Below are positions 54,862 to 62,815 of a DNA stretch of 64,000 bases, piece after piece. The stretch's first letter is position 1. Every line of letters starts with the position of its first letter. Source of the DNA: Actinacidiphila epipremni (GTDB lineage: Bacteria; Actinomycetota; Actinomycetes; Streptomycetales; Streptomycetaceae); contig NZ_JAATEJ010000009.1 in the NCBI RefSeq assembly GCF_012034175.1, positions 165,179 through 229,178 on the forward strand, written 5' to 3'. The notes below the pieces were generated by a model. That model worked only from the letters and a program-made list of their open reading frames with translations, searched no databases and was not told the DNA's origin. The position numbers were made by a program, and so were the translations under genes.

Positions 54862-55041
54862 CTACCCGCCGCGCAACCACGCGACCCCGGGATCGACCCT
54901 GGCCAGCAGCGGATTCGCACCGGCCCCCTGCGGCACGTACGTCGGATAGCCGTCCGGCAACTGCTCCCGGGTGGCACCGAACGGGATGAGCGGCCCGTCG
55001 ACGTCCAAGAACAGCAGGGGTCGTCGCGCAGCGCCAGTCAC
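54862..55041 (-). pseudogene. HAD-like protein fragment (truncated)
   Basis: From a GTG at 55041, 59 residues read PLLFLDVDGPLIPFG, the catalytic DxD start of a HAD-superfamily hydrolase, then NPLLARVDPGV, after which the frame ends in WLRGG and a stop. Relatives are 150 or more residues long. The flanking frames do not continue the protein, so the rest is deleted or scrambled. Not functional as it stands. Confidence 0.6.
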
Positions 55042-55190
55042 CGCAGCACCGTAGCGCCACCGCCGGCAGCCGGCCCGACGGTCGCTGCCCCCGCAAGCCG
55101 CGGAGCGGACCGCTCCTCGCCGAACCCAAGCCACCGCAGCCCCCGTTCAAGCCACGCTTCCCCCACTTTCCGTACTTCCGACCGCAGTTC

Positions 55191-55457
55191 ATGTGCGGGG
55201 GCAGCCCGGTCGCAACCGGTTCGCCATGGGGCGCGGACGACCGGGGAAAGCAGTTCGAGGACCAATACCTCCCGAACGTGACCAGCATGACGATGGCCGC
55301 CGAAGTCCTGGCGTTCGGCCTGGCCGGCATCCACGACGCGATGGTCGACATGGCGGGCGGCCACGTGGGCAACAAGGAACTGATCCGGTCGATGTTCAGC
55401 AGGAACGGGCCACGCCCGGAGCCTCCCCCGCACACCGCCGGGGGAGGTCTGCAGTGA
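55191..55457 (+). pseudogene. ESX/WXG100-type small protein fragment
   Basis: The frame encodes 88 residues, with SPWGADDRGKQFEDQYLP near the start, the pattern seen at the C-terminal half of small EspC/WXG100-like proteins in Streptomyces toxin loci. The segment SMTMAAEVLAFGLAGIHDAM is the second helix. The first helix is missing and there is no ribosome-binding site, so it is a relic. The frame's stop overlaps a GTG that starts the toxin remnant (GTGA), as in an intact locus. Confidence 0.5.
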
Positions 55458-56259
55458 GCGTCGCCGACGAGGCCAAGAAGATCGTCATGAAGCTGACCGG
55501 CATGTGGTGGCCGGACGCCGACGCGGGCGGTCTACGGGACGCGTCCACCGCATGGCGCACCTTCGCCGACGACGTGGAGACGCTCACGGCCGCGGCGAAC
55601 ACGTCGGCCCGCACGCTGATCGAGCAGAACACGGGCGCGGCTGGCTCCAGGACACGATCGACGGCGCCCACGACCTGGCGACGACCTCGACCAGTACGCC
55701 GACAGCGTGCACAGCGCGGTGACGCAACCGGAGCACAAGTTGGAGATCGTCGGCGGCACCACGCTGGCCACCGCCGCCATCGCCGGCGTCGAATCGGTCA
55801 CCGTCGGCCTCGCCGTCACGCAGCCCATCGCGATGGTCAGCGGCGAGAGCAGCGGCCTCAATTTCGACGAGGCGACCGACGCCGCGCTCTACGCAGTGGT
55901 CTTCGGCGGCGGGTTAGGCGCGGCCGACGGCCGGCTACGACGACCTCGGCATGCTGATGCGCACCGGGGAGGGCGGCGGCGCCGGCCCCGGGAGGGGCCC
56001 CTGGCCCGTGTCCGACGCGGTGTAAGGGTCCGCAAAGGGAAAATCACTGCTGCCGCCCAACTCACGGCACACCGTCTCCGGTGCGGAGTCCGGTGAAAGC
56101 AAGGCGAAAAACAGCGTGATCCTGCGCGGGTACCAGCAGCAGGTGAATCAGGACGTCGCCGACATCGCAGCCGGGCAAGCACTCGTGAAGAATCCACGCT
56201 TCATCAACAATCCGGAAGCCATCCAGAAAGCCCAGGCAGTTTATGATGGGACGTACTGA
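55454..56259 (+). pseudogene. Decayed type VII polymorphic toxin
   Basis: From the GTG at 55454 the reading begins well: DEAKKIVMKLTGMWWPDADA, then STAWRTFADDVETLTAAANT, the N-terminal domain of Streptomyces polymorphic toxins. Near 55640 it must shift frame to read GWLQDTIDGAHDLA, near 55680 again to DQYADSVHSAVTQPEHKLEI and GVESVTVGLAVTQPI, and near 55930 again to AGYDDLGMLMRTGEG. A TAA stop (56023-56025) follows VSDAV. The C-terminal part KGKSLLPPNSRHTVSG to QAVYDGTY is intact and ends at a TGA overlapping the next ATG. At least three frameshifts and one nonsense codon: not functional. Confidence 0.75.
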
Positions 56260-57143
56260 TGACCTACAACCTGCTCGTCACCGAGCCGCTGAGCGAAAGA
56301 GCCGTTGCCGAAGCGCTTGCCGAGTGCTTCGGCCTCCCCATCCGCGATGTCGACGTGGCCGACGAGAACGCCGACCAGGACGCACGGAACTGGGACGCGC
56401 CGGTGCTCTGCGAGACGCATGCGGTCCGCGGCGACGTGCGGACGTCTCTGGACATCTACGCCCACGACAGCGTTGAACCGCAGCCGACCGAGCCGGAACT
56501 TGCCGCGGCGCTCGCGCGGGTACTCGGCCGCTCAGTCCTCTACCCGACGGACTCGATTCGGCCCAGCGCGTATTGGCTCGCCACCGCCGACGGCACCGTC
56601 ACCCGGGCACGGCTGCTCGACCCGGACGACGAGGAGCCCGGCTACCGGGTCGATGCCGTCGAGGCACCTGTCGCCGACCTCCCGAACGCTCAGGTCATCC
56701 GACTTCCGGAGATCGTGCAGGACCAGGAGAAGCCGACGCCCGTCAGCGACCGCTTCGCTGCGTCTCTGAATGCCCTGGGGACGGGCCGAACCGACGAAAC
56801 CGGCTCCCCGTACTGGACGGCTGCGACGAACCTGGGGGCATGGGAACAGCTCGTACAGACGATGACGGACGACTGGGCTCCCGCGGGTTGGTACCCGGCG
56901 GATCTGTATGTACAAAACCTCACGGCGCGGGACGAGCTGGAGGACCTGCAACAGCAGCTTCCCCAGCAGGCGGCCGACTTGCTGGAGGCCGCGGTGGACC
57001 TGGTGGACCGCCATTTCATCAACCTGACCGTCCCCGCCCCCGCCTGGTACCTGGACCTCAAAACGCAGCCAGCACTGAAAGTCCCCGACGAGGACAACGC
57101 CCCCTGGTGGTGGCGCCGCCGCCCCGACCCCCTCCCCTGGTAG
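56259..57143 (+). CDS. Putative immunity protein of decayed toxin locus
   Basis: The protein has 294 residues; its ATG overlaps the toxin remnant's stop (TGATG), the arrangement of toxin-immunity pairs. It is acidic with tryptophans and has no recognised domain. It starts YNLLVTEPLSERAVAEALAE and contains SAYWLATADGTVTRARLLDP, a beta-rich middle, and a helical end (ELEDLQQQLPQQAADLL). The C-terminus DNAPWWWRRRPDPLPW is distinctive. The intact frame beside a broken toxin suggests it was kept as an orphan immunity gene. Its function is inferred from position only. Confidence 0.6.
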   Translation: MTYNLLVTEPLSERAVAEALAECFGLPIRDVDVADENADQDARNWDAPVLCETHAVRGDVRTSLDIYAHDSVEPQPTEPELAAALARVLGRSVLYPTDSIRPSAYWLATADGTVTRARLLDPDDEEPGYRVDAVEAPVADLPNAQVIRLPEIVQDQEKPTPVSDRFAASLNALGTGRTDETGSPYWTAATNLGAWEQLVQTMTDDWAPAGWYPADLYVQNLTARDELEDLQQQLPQQAADLLEAAVDLVDRHFINLTVPAPAWYLDLKTQPALKVPDEDNAPWWWRRRPDPLPW

Positions 57144-57194
57144 CCCGACGTCGCACACGCCGCCGGCCACCCGAATCCGAAACGCTGAACACCA

Positions 57195-57228
57195 AGAGGG
57201 CCGGACCACGACCACGGTCCGGCCCTCT
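57195..57228. terminator. Terminator, 13-bp perfect stem
   Basis: AGAGGGCCGGACC and GGTCCGGCCCTCT pair perfectly around an 8-base loop. It lies 52 bases after the putative immunity gene and just before the tRNA-Ser relic. Confidence 0.85.
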
Positions 57229-57232
57229 GCGC

Positions 57233-57271
57233 TGGCGGAGGATACGGGTTTCCAACTCGCGAGAGGTTGCC
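57233..57271 (-). other. tRNA-Ser 3'-end relic (candidate att scar)
   Basis: On the minus strand this reads GGCAACCTCTCGCGAG, TTGGAAA, CCCGTATCCTCCGCCA. It matches the end of the variable arm, T-arm and acceptor 3' strand of actinobacterial tRNA-Ser, which end GTTCGAATCCCGTATCCTCCGCCA (split here into shorter parts). The T-loop GTTCGAAT is mutated to GTTGGAAA and the T-stem is poorly paired. No 5' half lies to its right. This is what a duplicated attachment site looks like after an element inserts in a tRNA gene. Identified by pattern from memory, not by a search. Confidence 0.5.
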
Positions 57272-57380
57272 GTATACGCGGAAGCGGAGGCGTTCTGACC
57301 TGCGCTCAAGCGGCAGCCCTGCTGGGTGGTGGACGGCCCCGGACGCGGCTGAACGAGACCAGAACTGAGACCGGGCCGCG

Positions 57381-57803
57381 TCATACCCGCTTGACGACGA
57401 TCGTGTCGGGGACGAGCTTTCCCAGGTCGTCGACGTCCGAGGTGAAGACGGTGACCTGCCCCTTCTGCTGTCGTGCAACCACGGCGAGCACCGCATCGAT
57501 CGCGTACTTGCGACCGTGCAACTTGGCATCAGCGAGAAGCCGACGGGCCTGTCGGGCCTCGTCCTTTCCGACGTCGGCGACCTTGAGCCGGGAGAGCACC
57601 CAGTCCCAGCGCTGCTCGGTGGTCCTGCCGTCGTACGCCTCGACCAGTGTCATCGGGGAGGTCACCACGTCCGCTTCGCCCCGGGCCGCGAGGTCGAGCC
57701 AGGTGATCATCTTCCGGTCGCCGCGTACGGCGAGGGACAGAGCTTCGCAGTCGAGGACGAAGACCCTGAGCGGGGGCCCGTGCTCACCGCCTCGCTTCTT
57801 CAC
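57381..57803 (-). CDS. PIN-domain ribonuclease toxin (VapC-like)
   Basis: The protein has 140 residues; its GTG start overlaps the antitoxin stop by 4 bases. PIN acidic residues are all present: Asp18 (VFVLDCEALS), Glu55 (TLVEAYDG), Asp103 (YAIDAVLAVVA) and Asp123 (FTSDVDDL). It should be a magnesium-dependent RNase, typically acting on tRNA or rRNA, released when the antitoxin is degraded. It ends 110 bases from the tRNA relic and sits at the left end of the low-GC island. Confidence 0.9.
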   Translation of the reverse strand: MKKRGGEHGPPLRVFVLDCEALSLAVRGDRKMITWLDLAARGEADVVTSPMTLVEAYDGRTTEQRWDWVLSRLKVADVGKDEARQARRLLADAKLHGRKYAIDAVLAVVARQQKGQVTVFTSDVDDLGKLVPDTIVVKRV

Positions 57804-58054
57804 GCGGCGTCTCCGACCCTGCCCGGCCGACGGTGCGCGTGCTCGGCATCGAGACGGCTCAGCTCATCGAGCGCGGCTGACCGCTCGTCCTCGGTGACGG
57901 GCCCGTGCTCCGCCTCGAGCCAGTCGACGAGTTCGACCAGCCGATCCCGATCGCGCTTGGCTCGCAGCGCCTCGGCGACATACGCCGACAGGCCGCGCTC
58001 AGCCGCCTCCGCTCGGATCTCGTCAAGGAGGTCCTCGGGAATCGTCACCGGCAT
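57800..58054 (-). CDS. VapB-like antitoxin
   Basis: The protein has 84 residues from ATG 58054; a GTG immediately upstream (58057) is an alternative start. The N-terminus PVTIPEDLLDEIRAEAAERG with LSAYVAEALRAKRDRDRLV is a ribbon-helix-helix-type DNA-binding motif; the acidic C-terminal half (EHGPVTEDERSAALDEL) would cap the toxin. It is translationally coupled to the PIN toxin. The pair should autoregulate. Typical of mobile islands. Confidence 0.85.
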   Translation of the reverse strand: MPVTIPEDLLDEIRAEAAERGLSAYVAEALRAKRDRDRLVELVDWLEAEHGPVTEDERSAALDELSRLDAEHAHRRPGRVGDAA

Positions 58055-58367
58055 CACTCCGGCTGCCCGCGGGGCCGGCGGCGTCACTCGCCGCGTTCTC
58101 CAACGCCTTCCGCCTGAGGTCAGCGCCCTGGGATGGAGCAGGGCCATCCGACACTTCCACCGGTACTGGCAAGGCGCCTGCTCTCTTGCCATCGACTGGC
58201 ACGTAGTGGCAGCCGAAGTCGATGAGCTCGTGGAAACACCGTGCAGCTGATGAGGCCTTCCACGCTGATCGCCGCGGACGCTCAGTAAGGAGCTACGTCG
58301 GAGCGTTGCCGACGGGGGCACATCAAAGTGCGGGTCACGATTCCTCGATGACGAGGTTGGTGGCCGT

Positions 58368-58610
58368 TCAGGGGGCGCGGAACACGTGCGTACGGCGGCG
58401 GTCCATAGACAGCGGAAGGTTGGCGGTGAAGCGTCCCACGACGAAGGCGAGGACGATGTCGGCCGCGAAACCGGATTCGCCCTTGTAACCGTGCTCCGCA
58501 GCGGCTTCGCGTTGGCGGCAGTGCTCGTCCGGTGTGAAGCGCAGGGGGCCGACGCGGACAGCGCGCTTGTCGCCGGTGAAGCGGCGGATCGCGGGCCGCA
58601 CGCCGTGGAC
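58368..58610 (-). pseudogene. MobC-like mobilisation protein fragment
   Basis: About 80 residues can be read: IRRFTGDKRAVRVGPLRFTP, DEHCRQREAAAEHGYKGESG, FAADIVLAFVVGRFTANLPL, then a stop. The pattern (basic start, LTPxE-like turn, GxxGFxADxxLA helix) resembles the N-terminal DNA-binding part of actinobacterial MobC relaxosome proteins. The C-terminal part is missing and there is no adjacent relaxase. I read it as a mobile-element relic; identification is tentative. Confidence 0.35.
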
Positions 58611-59045
58611 GGATGGCGAGTCCGGTACTCCGGCAAACGGCTGCAAAGGTCGGCGGGTTCCTGTGACTGGCCAATCTGGACACGGATCAGACTGCTGCCA
58701 TGGGCTGAAGGACCGTACCGCAGTCAACGGTCGAGGGATGGCTTCCTCCCACTCTGCGAGCGAGAGGAACGGTTACGCCGAAGAGCCCCATCCTGACCAG
58801 GCGGACGGGTGACGGCTGGCACCTCCGCCGACTGTACGTGGTTCCAGTGCACGACCTGTGATGCCCGTGGCCTGTGCACAGCTACCCCCTGATGGACGAA
58901 GGGCGCTCCGAACTCGCACGTGGGGTTCTGGCAGGGAGCGAGGTCACACTCAAACGACCTATGTTGGACGAGCACACGATCGGACTGAGAAACGGGCCAC
59001 ATGTTCGGATCGGCCGGTAGTGAAGCTGGGCAATGGGCAGTAGGT

Positions 59046-59062
59046 TGTCAGCGTGGCTGACA
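59046..59062. promoter_or_regulatory. Operator palindrome before the CBASS regulator pair
   Basis: TGTCAGC-GTG-GCTGACA has perfect 7-base arms. It ends 15 bases before the GTG start of the XRE gene, next to its ribosome site, so a bound repressor would block this gene. The same TGTCAGC half-site appears upstream of the cyclase operon at 59941-59964. Confidence 0.75.
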
Positions 59063-59077
59063 TCTCTGAGGAGCACT

Positions 59078-59398
59078 GTGGACGAGCAGGCGTTCAATGC
59101 GGCCGTCGGACGAAACATCCGAGCGGCGCGGCAGCGGGCTGAGCTGACCCAAGAACTTTTGGCCCGCCAGGCAGGACTGTCACGAGGGTCGATCACGAAT
59201 ATGGAGTCGGGCACTCAGGCACCTCCTCCCTACCGCCTTGCGCGGATCGCCGCAGCTCTGCATGTGGAACCAGCCGACCTTCTGCCTCCACTGGGGCCAG
59301 GGTCCCAGGTCGGTGACCTTCCCGAACACCTAGCCGCCGAGGTGGCGTCCGTGCTGTCCGCAGCAAAGAAGATGCGGGTGGACGATGGGCAGAGCTGA
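59078..59398 (+). CDS. XRE-type repressor, CapH-like
   Basis: The protein has 106 residues from the GTG at 59078, which has GAGGAG upstream; an earlier ATG at 59033 would run through the operator and is unlikely. The XRE domain reads VGRNIRAARQRAELTQELLA, RQAGLSRGSITNMESGTQAP, then RLARIAAALHVEPADLL. The C-terminal 35 residues (GDLPEHLAAEVASVLSAAKK) may bind the partner protease. It overlaps the ImmA-like gene by 14 bases. The pair resembles the CapH/CapP regulators known to control CBASS and other defence operons. Confidence 0.8.
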   Translation: MDEQAFNAAVGRNIRAARQRAELTQELLARQAGLSRGSITNMESGTQAPPPYRLARIAAALHVEPADLLPPLGPGSQVGDLPEHLAAEVASVLSAAKKMRVDDGQS

Positions 59399-59903
59399 CG
59401 TTGCAGCTAAGGCTCTGCTGGAAGAGTGCGGCGTCATGGGCGCGCCCATCGACCCGGAGTGGATTGCACGAGATCTCGGCGTGCTAGTCGTGCCACAGGA
59501 CATGGCCGATGACGTGTCCGGCATGCTGCTGCGCCGGGACGGTGAGCGGGTGATCGGAGTGAACCGCAGCCACCCGTCCGTGCGCAGAAGATTTACCGTC
59601 GCCCATGAGCTGGGGCATCTTCGAATGCACCGGGGTCGGCCTCTGATCCTTGACACGGACACGCGGATCAACTACCGCAACACCGTCTCCAGCATGGCCA
59701 CAGACCGGGAAGAGATCGAGGCCAACCGGTTCGCCTCTGCCCTACTAGCTCCTGAAGCGATGGTGCGCGAGGCCGTGTGGCGCACGAGGTTCCGAACCAC
59801 ACAGGAGCTGGTGAGAGACCTCTCCCGCGAGTTCAAAATGAGCGAGGTTGCCATGAATTATCGACTCATGAACCTCGGCATCATCTCCGGCCCCGGCCAG
59901 TAA
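59385..59903 (+). CDS. ImmA/IrrE metallopeptidase, CapP-like
   Basis: The protein has 172 residues. The zinc motif is FTVAHELGHLRMHRG, with His74, Glu75 and His78; the third ligand is likely Glu112 in EIEANRFASALLAPE, the family's conserved segment. The C-terminus (FKMSEVAMNYRLMNLGII) is the usual ImmA helix. In known systems such peptidases cleave the paired XRE repressor after DNA damage or single-stranded DNA signals. It is transcribed with the XRE gene and stands 174 bases before the cyclase. Confidence 0.88.
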   Translation: MGRADVAAKALLEECGVMGAPIDPEWIARDLGVLVVPQDMADDVSGMLLRRDGERVIGVNRSHPSVRRRFTVAHELGHLRMHRGRPLILDTDTRINYRNTVSSMATDREEIEANRFASALLAPEAMVREAVWRTRFRTTQELVRDLSREFKMSEVAMNYRLMNLGIISGPGQ

Positions 59904-59940
59904 TCGTCCAGGACTCCGCCGTGGAAAGTGTCCACCGAGG

Positions 59941-59964
59941 GCTGACCTGGGCTCACATGTCAGC
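59941..59964. promoter_or_regulatory. TGTCAGC half-sites before the cyclase operon
   Basis: GCTGAC (59941-59946) and TGTCAGC (59958-59964) flank 11 bases, the same half-site as at 59046 but in outward order. They are 114 bases before the cyclase start. A shared site suggests that the XRE repressor also controls the cyclase operon. Confidence 0.45.
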
Positions 59965-60077
59965 CAAACTGTCCCTCAATTTATGTTGCACATCCTGCCG
60001 CCCCTGTGCTGTGATTGATGAGGAGTCAAGGGACTGACTCCATTCATTGGGCATTTCCGCTTTTCCAGGAGGAGAAG

Positions 60078-61067
60078 ATGCAGCACATCAACTACTTCGG
60101 CACCTTCCTCAAAGAAGTCGTGAACCTCAGCGATGCCAAGCTGAACCTGCTGGATCTGCGGGTCACCGCGATCTACACAGCACTGAAAGCAGACATGGAG
60201 CTCGGCAGCCTCATCCTTGGCAAGAAGCCGCAGGGTTCATGGGCTCAGCGCACGATCATCAACCCGGTCGGCAACAAGGAGTTCGACGCCGACTTCATGC
60301 TCGACATGAAGGAGAACGCCGACTGGGCCCACAGCCCGAAGCTGTACATCGAGAACGTCTACGCTGCGATCCACCGACACAGCATCTACAAGGACATGCC
60401 GCACACTCGTAAATGTCGGTGCGTCCAGCTCAGTTACGCGAACTCGATGCACGTCGACATCGTCCCCTATGTGAAGCTCGCCAGCGGTCGCGAGGTCATT
60501 GTGAACCGGGACGAGGACCGGTGGGAGGACACCAACCCGGCAGGGTTCACCGCATGGATGCAGACAAAAGACAAGATTGCCGAGGGTAACCTCCGCAAGG
60601 TCATCAGGTTGATGAAGTATCTGCGCGACCACAAGGGGTCCTTCACCGGCACCAGGTCGATCATCTTGACGACCCTGCTCGGCGAGCGGGTGTCCGAGAT
60701 CTCCAAGTTCACCGACCCCGGCTACTACGGGAACGTCCCCACCGCCTTGCTGCACATCGTCAGCGACCTCGACGACTGGCTTCAACTGCGTCCCTACAAG
60801 CCGTCCATTCCCGACCCGTCGGGCTCCGGGGTGACCTTCGACCACCGGTGGGACCAGACCGCCTACGCATACTTCCGGGACCGTATCCATGCCCATGCGG
60901 CAGAGATCAAGCTCGCCTACGAGGAGAGCGATCCAGCGAAGAGCGTTCGGCTGTGGCAAAAGGTGTTCGGTGATCGTTTTCAGGCACCTGTTGCGGCAGC
61001 CGGCTCCAAGTTCGTCGTACCGGCCTCTGCTATCGCGACGGTGCCCAGGAGCGGGCGAGCGGGATGA
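60078..61067 (+). CDS. CBASS cyclic-oligonucleotide synthase (CD-NTase)
   Basis: The protein has 329 residues from ATG 60078, with AGGAGGAG upstream. The nucleotidyltransferase core is complete: GS at 53-54 (PQGSWAQRT), Asp70 and Asp72 (NKEFDADFML) and the third acid Asp127 (MHVDIVPYV). The C-terminal helical domain (about 165-290: LRKVIRLMKYLRDHKG, TTLLGERV) is the OAS-like second lobe. On phage infection it should make a cyclic di- or trinucleotide second messenger. It is fused by ATGA overlap to the Cap2 gene. The nucleotide product cannot be told from sequence here. Confidence 0.93.
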   Translation: MQHINYFGTFLKEVVNLSDAKLNLLDLRVTAIYTALKADMELGSLILGKKPQGSWAQRTIINPVGNKEFDADFMLDMKENADWAHSPKLYIENVYAAIHRHSIYKDMPHTRKCRCVQLSYANSMHVDIVPYVKLASGREVIVNRDEDRWEDTNPAGFTAWMQTKDKIAEGNLRKVIRLMKYLRDHKGSFTGTRSIILTTLLGERVSEISKFTDPGYYGNVPTALLHIVSDLDDWLQLRPYKPSIPDPSGSGVTFDHRWDQTAYAYFRDRIHAHAAEIKLAYEESDPAKSVRLWQKVFGDRFQAPVAAAGSKFVVPASAIATVPRSGRAG

Positions 61068-62815
61068 CAAAACGCAAGCCGGCCCGGCCAGGCATGACAG
61101 CGTGGCAGGCCAGGGTTCTGAGTGACCTCCGAACCCTGGCTGCACTGCAACCGCACGATCTGCGCATCACTGACCAGACGGTGACAACCGCACGTGGACT
61201 TGTTGGCTTCGGGCTGCGGCTGCATACCGCCGGACTGCCCGCAGCAGAAGGGGGGCTCCCGCTGGAGGACGACGAAGACTTCTTCGTAGTGGTGCCCGAC
61301 GACTCGCTGCAGGCTCCCATGGTGGAAGTCGTTCATGACCGATTCGTCGGCTATCCGCACGTGCTTCAAGGCCGACGGCTGTGCCTGTACTTGGATCCTT
61401 CCCGTGAGTGGGATCCGGCAGGTGGCATCACCGCCCTCCTCAACCGGCTTTGGCAGTGGCTGGCGGACGCCTCGGCGGGCCGCTTCGACGCCGCCACAGC
61501 GATGTATCACGCCGTCGGCGGAGTGCTGCACCAAACCTCGGGTACACCGACCATCGTGGCCCGCGAGTCCGGTTCTGATCAAAACCTCCAGCTCGCATGG
61601 CTGAAGCCCAGGTCGCCTCATCGATTGGACCTGACCTACGAGAGCGGTGGTGAAGACTGCATACGGGTCCCGGTCCTCACCACCGCGAGCTGCATGCCTT
61701 ACGGGGCGGGCAGCACGCTTGGTGAACTTCTCGTCCTCCTCACCGCCCGGCCACCCTCCCAGGAGACGGCCCGGCCTTCGAGTCTGCCCGCGCAATCCGC
61801 AGCTTTCCTGACTGCTCTGACGGCTGTCGCTGCCAAGAGTCCACACGACGCTCCGCAGTACTTCGTCCTGGCCGTGCCCCATCCGAGGGGAGGCCCTCAC
61901 CATCTGCTAGGAGGTCGCGTGGCCCCGTCAACTGCCAACGTTCTTCGTCAGAAAGTGAGGCAGCACGGTACCGGCACTGCCGTTCGCAGCCTCGGCGCGG
62001 CCGACTTGGAGGCTCCCATCGAGTGGTGCAGGATGTCAGACGAACGCCCGGCAGTAACGACTCGACGGGACACCAACCGGCCCATCAGCGCGTTCCTCGG
62101 CAAGAACGTCCACGTGTGGGGATGTGGTGGCATTGGGTCCTGGGCAGCCGAATTCGTAGCCCGCGCCGGAGCTGCAGAGATCACCCTGTGTGACCCGGGA
62201 ACCATTTCCGGTGGCCTTCTCGTTCGCCAGAATTACTCGGAGAACGATATCGGGAGTATCAAGGCGGAGGCTTTGACTCGCCGTCTGAGAGCCATCAGCG
62301 ATGGTCTCATCGTCAATGTCACACCTCAGCTCTCACGCAAGGAAGCTAAGCGAGCCGTAACCACAGCCGATGTCGTCATTGATGCCACGGTGAGCGTTTC
62401 TGTCGGTCGGCTCTTGGACGTACTTGCTGACCACCCGAGGCGCAGTGCTCTCCTTGCCCAGATAGCCACCGATACCCGGACCGGGAGCTTGGGCATCCTA
62501 ACCGTGTCGGCCCGTGCCGACCGTGTCGGGCCGGCCACCGTCGACCGCCAGGCCGGTCCTGAGGTCCTGAAAGATTCCAAGCTGGAGCTCTACCACCCTT
62601 TGTGGCAGGAGCCATTCGAAGACGACGAGTTGATTCCCACTCGCGGCTGTTCGGTGCCCACCTTCCACGGTTCAGCTGCGGATACGGCCGCGGTGGCAGC
62701 CAGTCTGGTTACTCTCCTGGGTCCTCATCTGAGCGCCGGAGTCTCCGGTACACATCTCTGCGCGCTGCCGCACGCGCATGGACGACCGGCCCACCACTTC
62801 CTCCCATACTCCTGA
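61064..62815 (+). CDS. Cap2-like E1/E2 fusion of type II CBASS
   Basis: The protein has 583 residues, overlapping the cyclase by 4 bases. The N-terminal E2-like domain (about 10-160) has a candidate catalytic cysteine at 107 (LQGRRLCLYLDPSREWDP). A linker domain follows to about 335. The E1 adenylation domain starts at VHVWGCGGIGSWAAEF (nucleotide loop 353-358), continues with ITLCDPGTISGGLLVRQN, and has a crossover-loop cysteine at 529 (TRGCSVPTF). In known systems Cap2 conjugates the cyclase C-terminus to targets and primes it. The cyclase C-terminus here ends in SGRAG. The last 107 bases are antisense to the effector gene. Confidence 0.9.
   Translation: MTKRKPARPGMTAWQARVLSDLRTLAALQPHDLRITDQTVTTARGLVGFGLRLHTAGLPAAEGGLPLEDDEDFFVVVPDDSLQAPMVEVVHDRFVGYPHVLQGRRLCLYLDPSREWDPAGGITALLNRLWQWLADASAGRFDAATAMYHAVGGVLHQTSGTPTIVARESGSDQNLQLAWLKPRSPHRLDLTYESGGEDCIRVPVLTTASCMPYGAGSTLGELLVLLTARPPSQETARPSSLPAQSAAFLTALTAVAAKSPHDAPQYFVLAVPHPRGGPHHLLGGRVAPSTANVLRQKVRQHGTGTAVRSLGAADLEAPIEWCRMSDERPAVTTRRDTNRPISAFLGKNVHVWGCGGIGSWAAEFVARAGAAEITLCDPGTISGGLLVRQNYSENDIGSIKAEALTRRLRAISDGLIVNVTPQLSRKEAKRAVTTADVVIDATVSVSVGRLLDVLADHPRRSALLAQIATDTRTGSLGILTVSARADRVGPATVDRQAGPEVLKDSKLELYHPLWQEPFEDDELIPTRGCSVPTFHGSAADTAAVAASLVTLLGPHLSAGVSGTHLCALPHAHGRPAHHFLPYS

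Larger units (their letters stand above)
58055..59077. other. Decayed 1-kb stretch left of the CBASS locus
   Basis: No complete gene is supported here. The left part (58055-58250) contains a plus-strand end that could encode a tail DWHVVAAEVDELVE, without start or family. A MobC-like fragment lies at 58368-58610 on the minus strand. The right part (58700-59045) has mixed frames and is lower in GC; it holds the promoter region and the operator of the CBASS regulator at 59046-59062. Confidence 0.5.

Noticed and set aside
57233..57320. Functional tRNA-Ser gene
   Set aside because: Only the 3' third is present; the T-loop and T-stem are mutated and the D- and anticodon arms are missing.
59385..59903. 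Phage-type ImmA of a temperate phage or ICE regulator unrelated to CBASS
   Set aside because: Possible in principle, but the shared half-site and adjacency to the cyclase favour a CapP-like role; kept as an alternative, not as the call.
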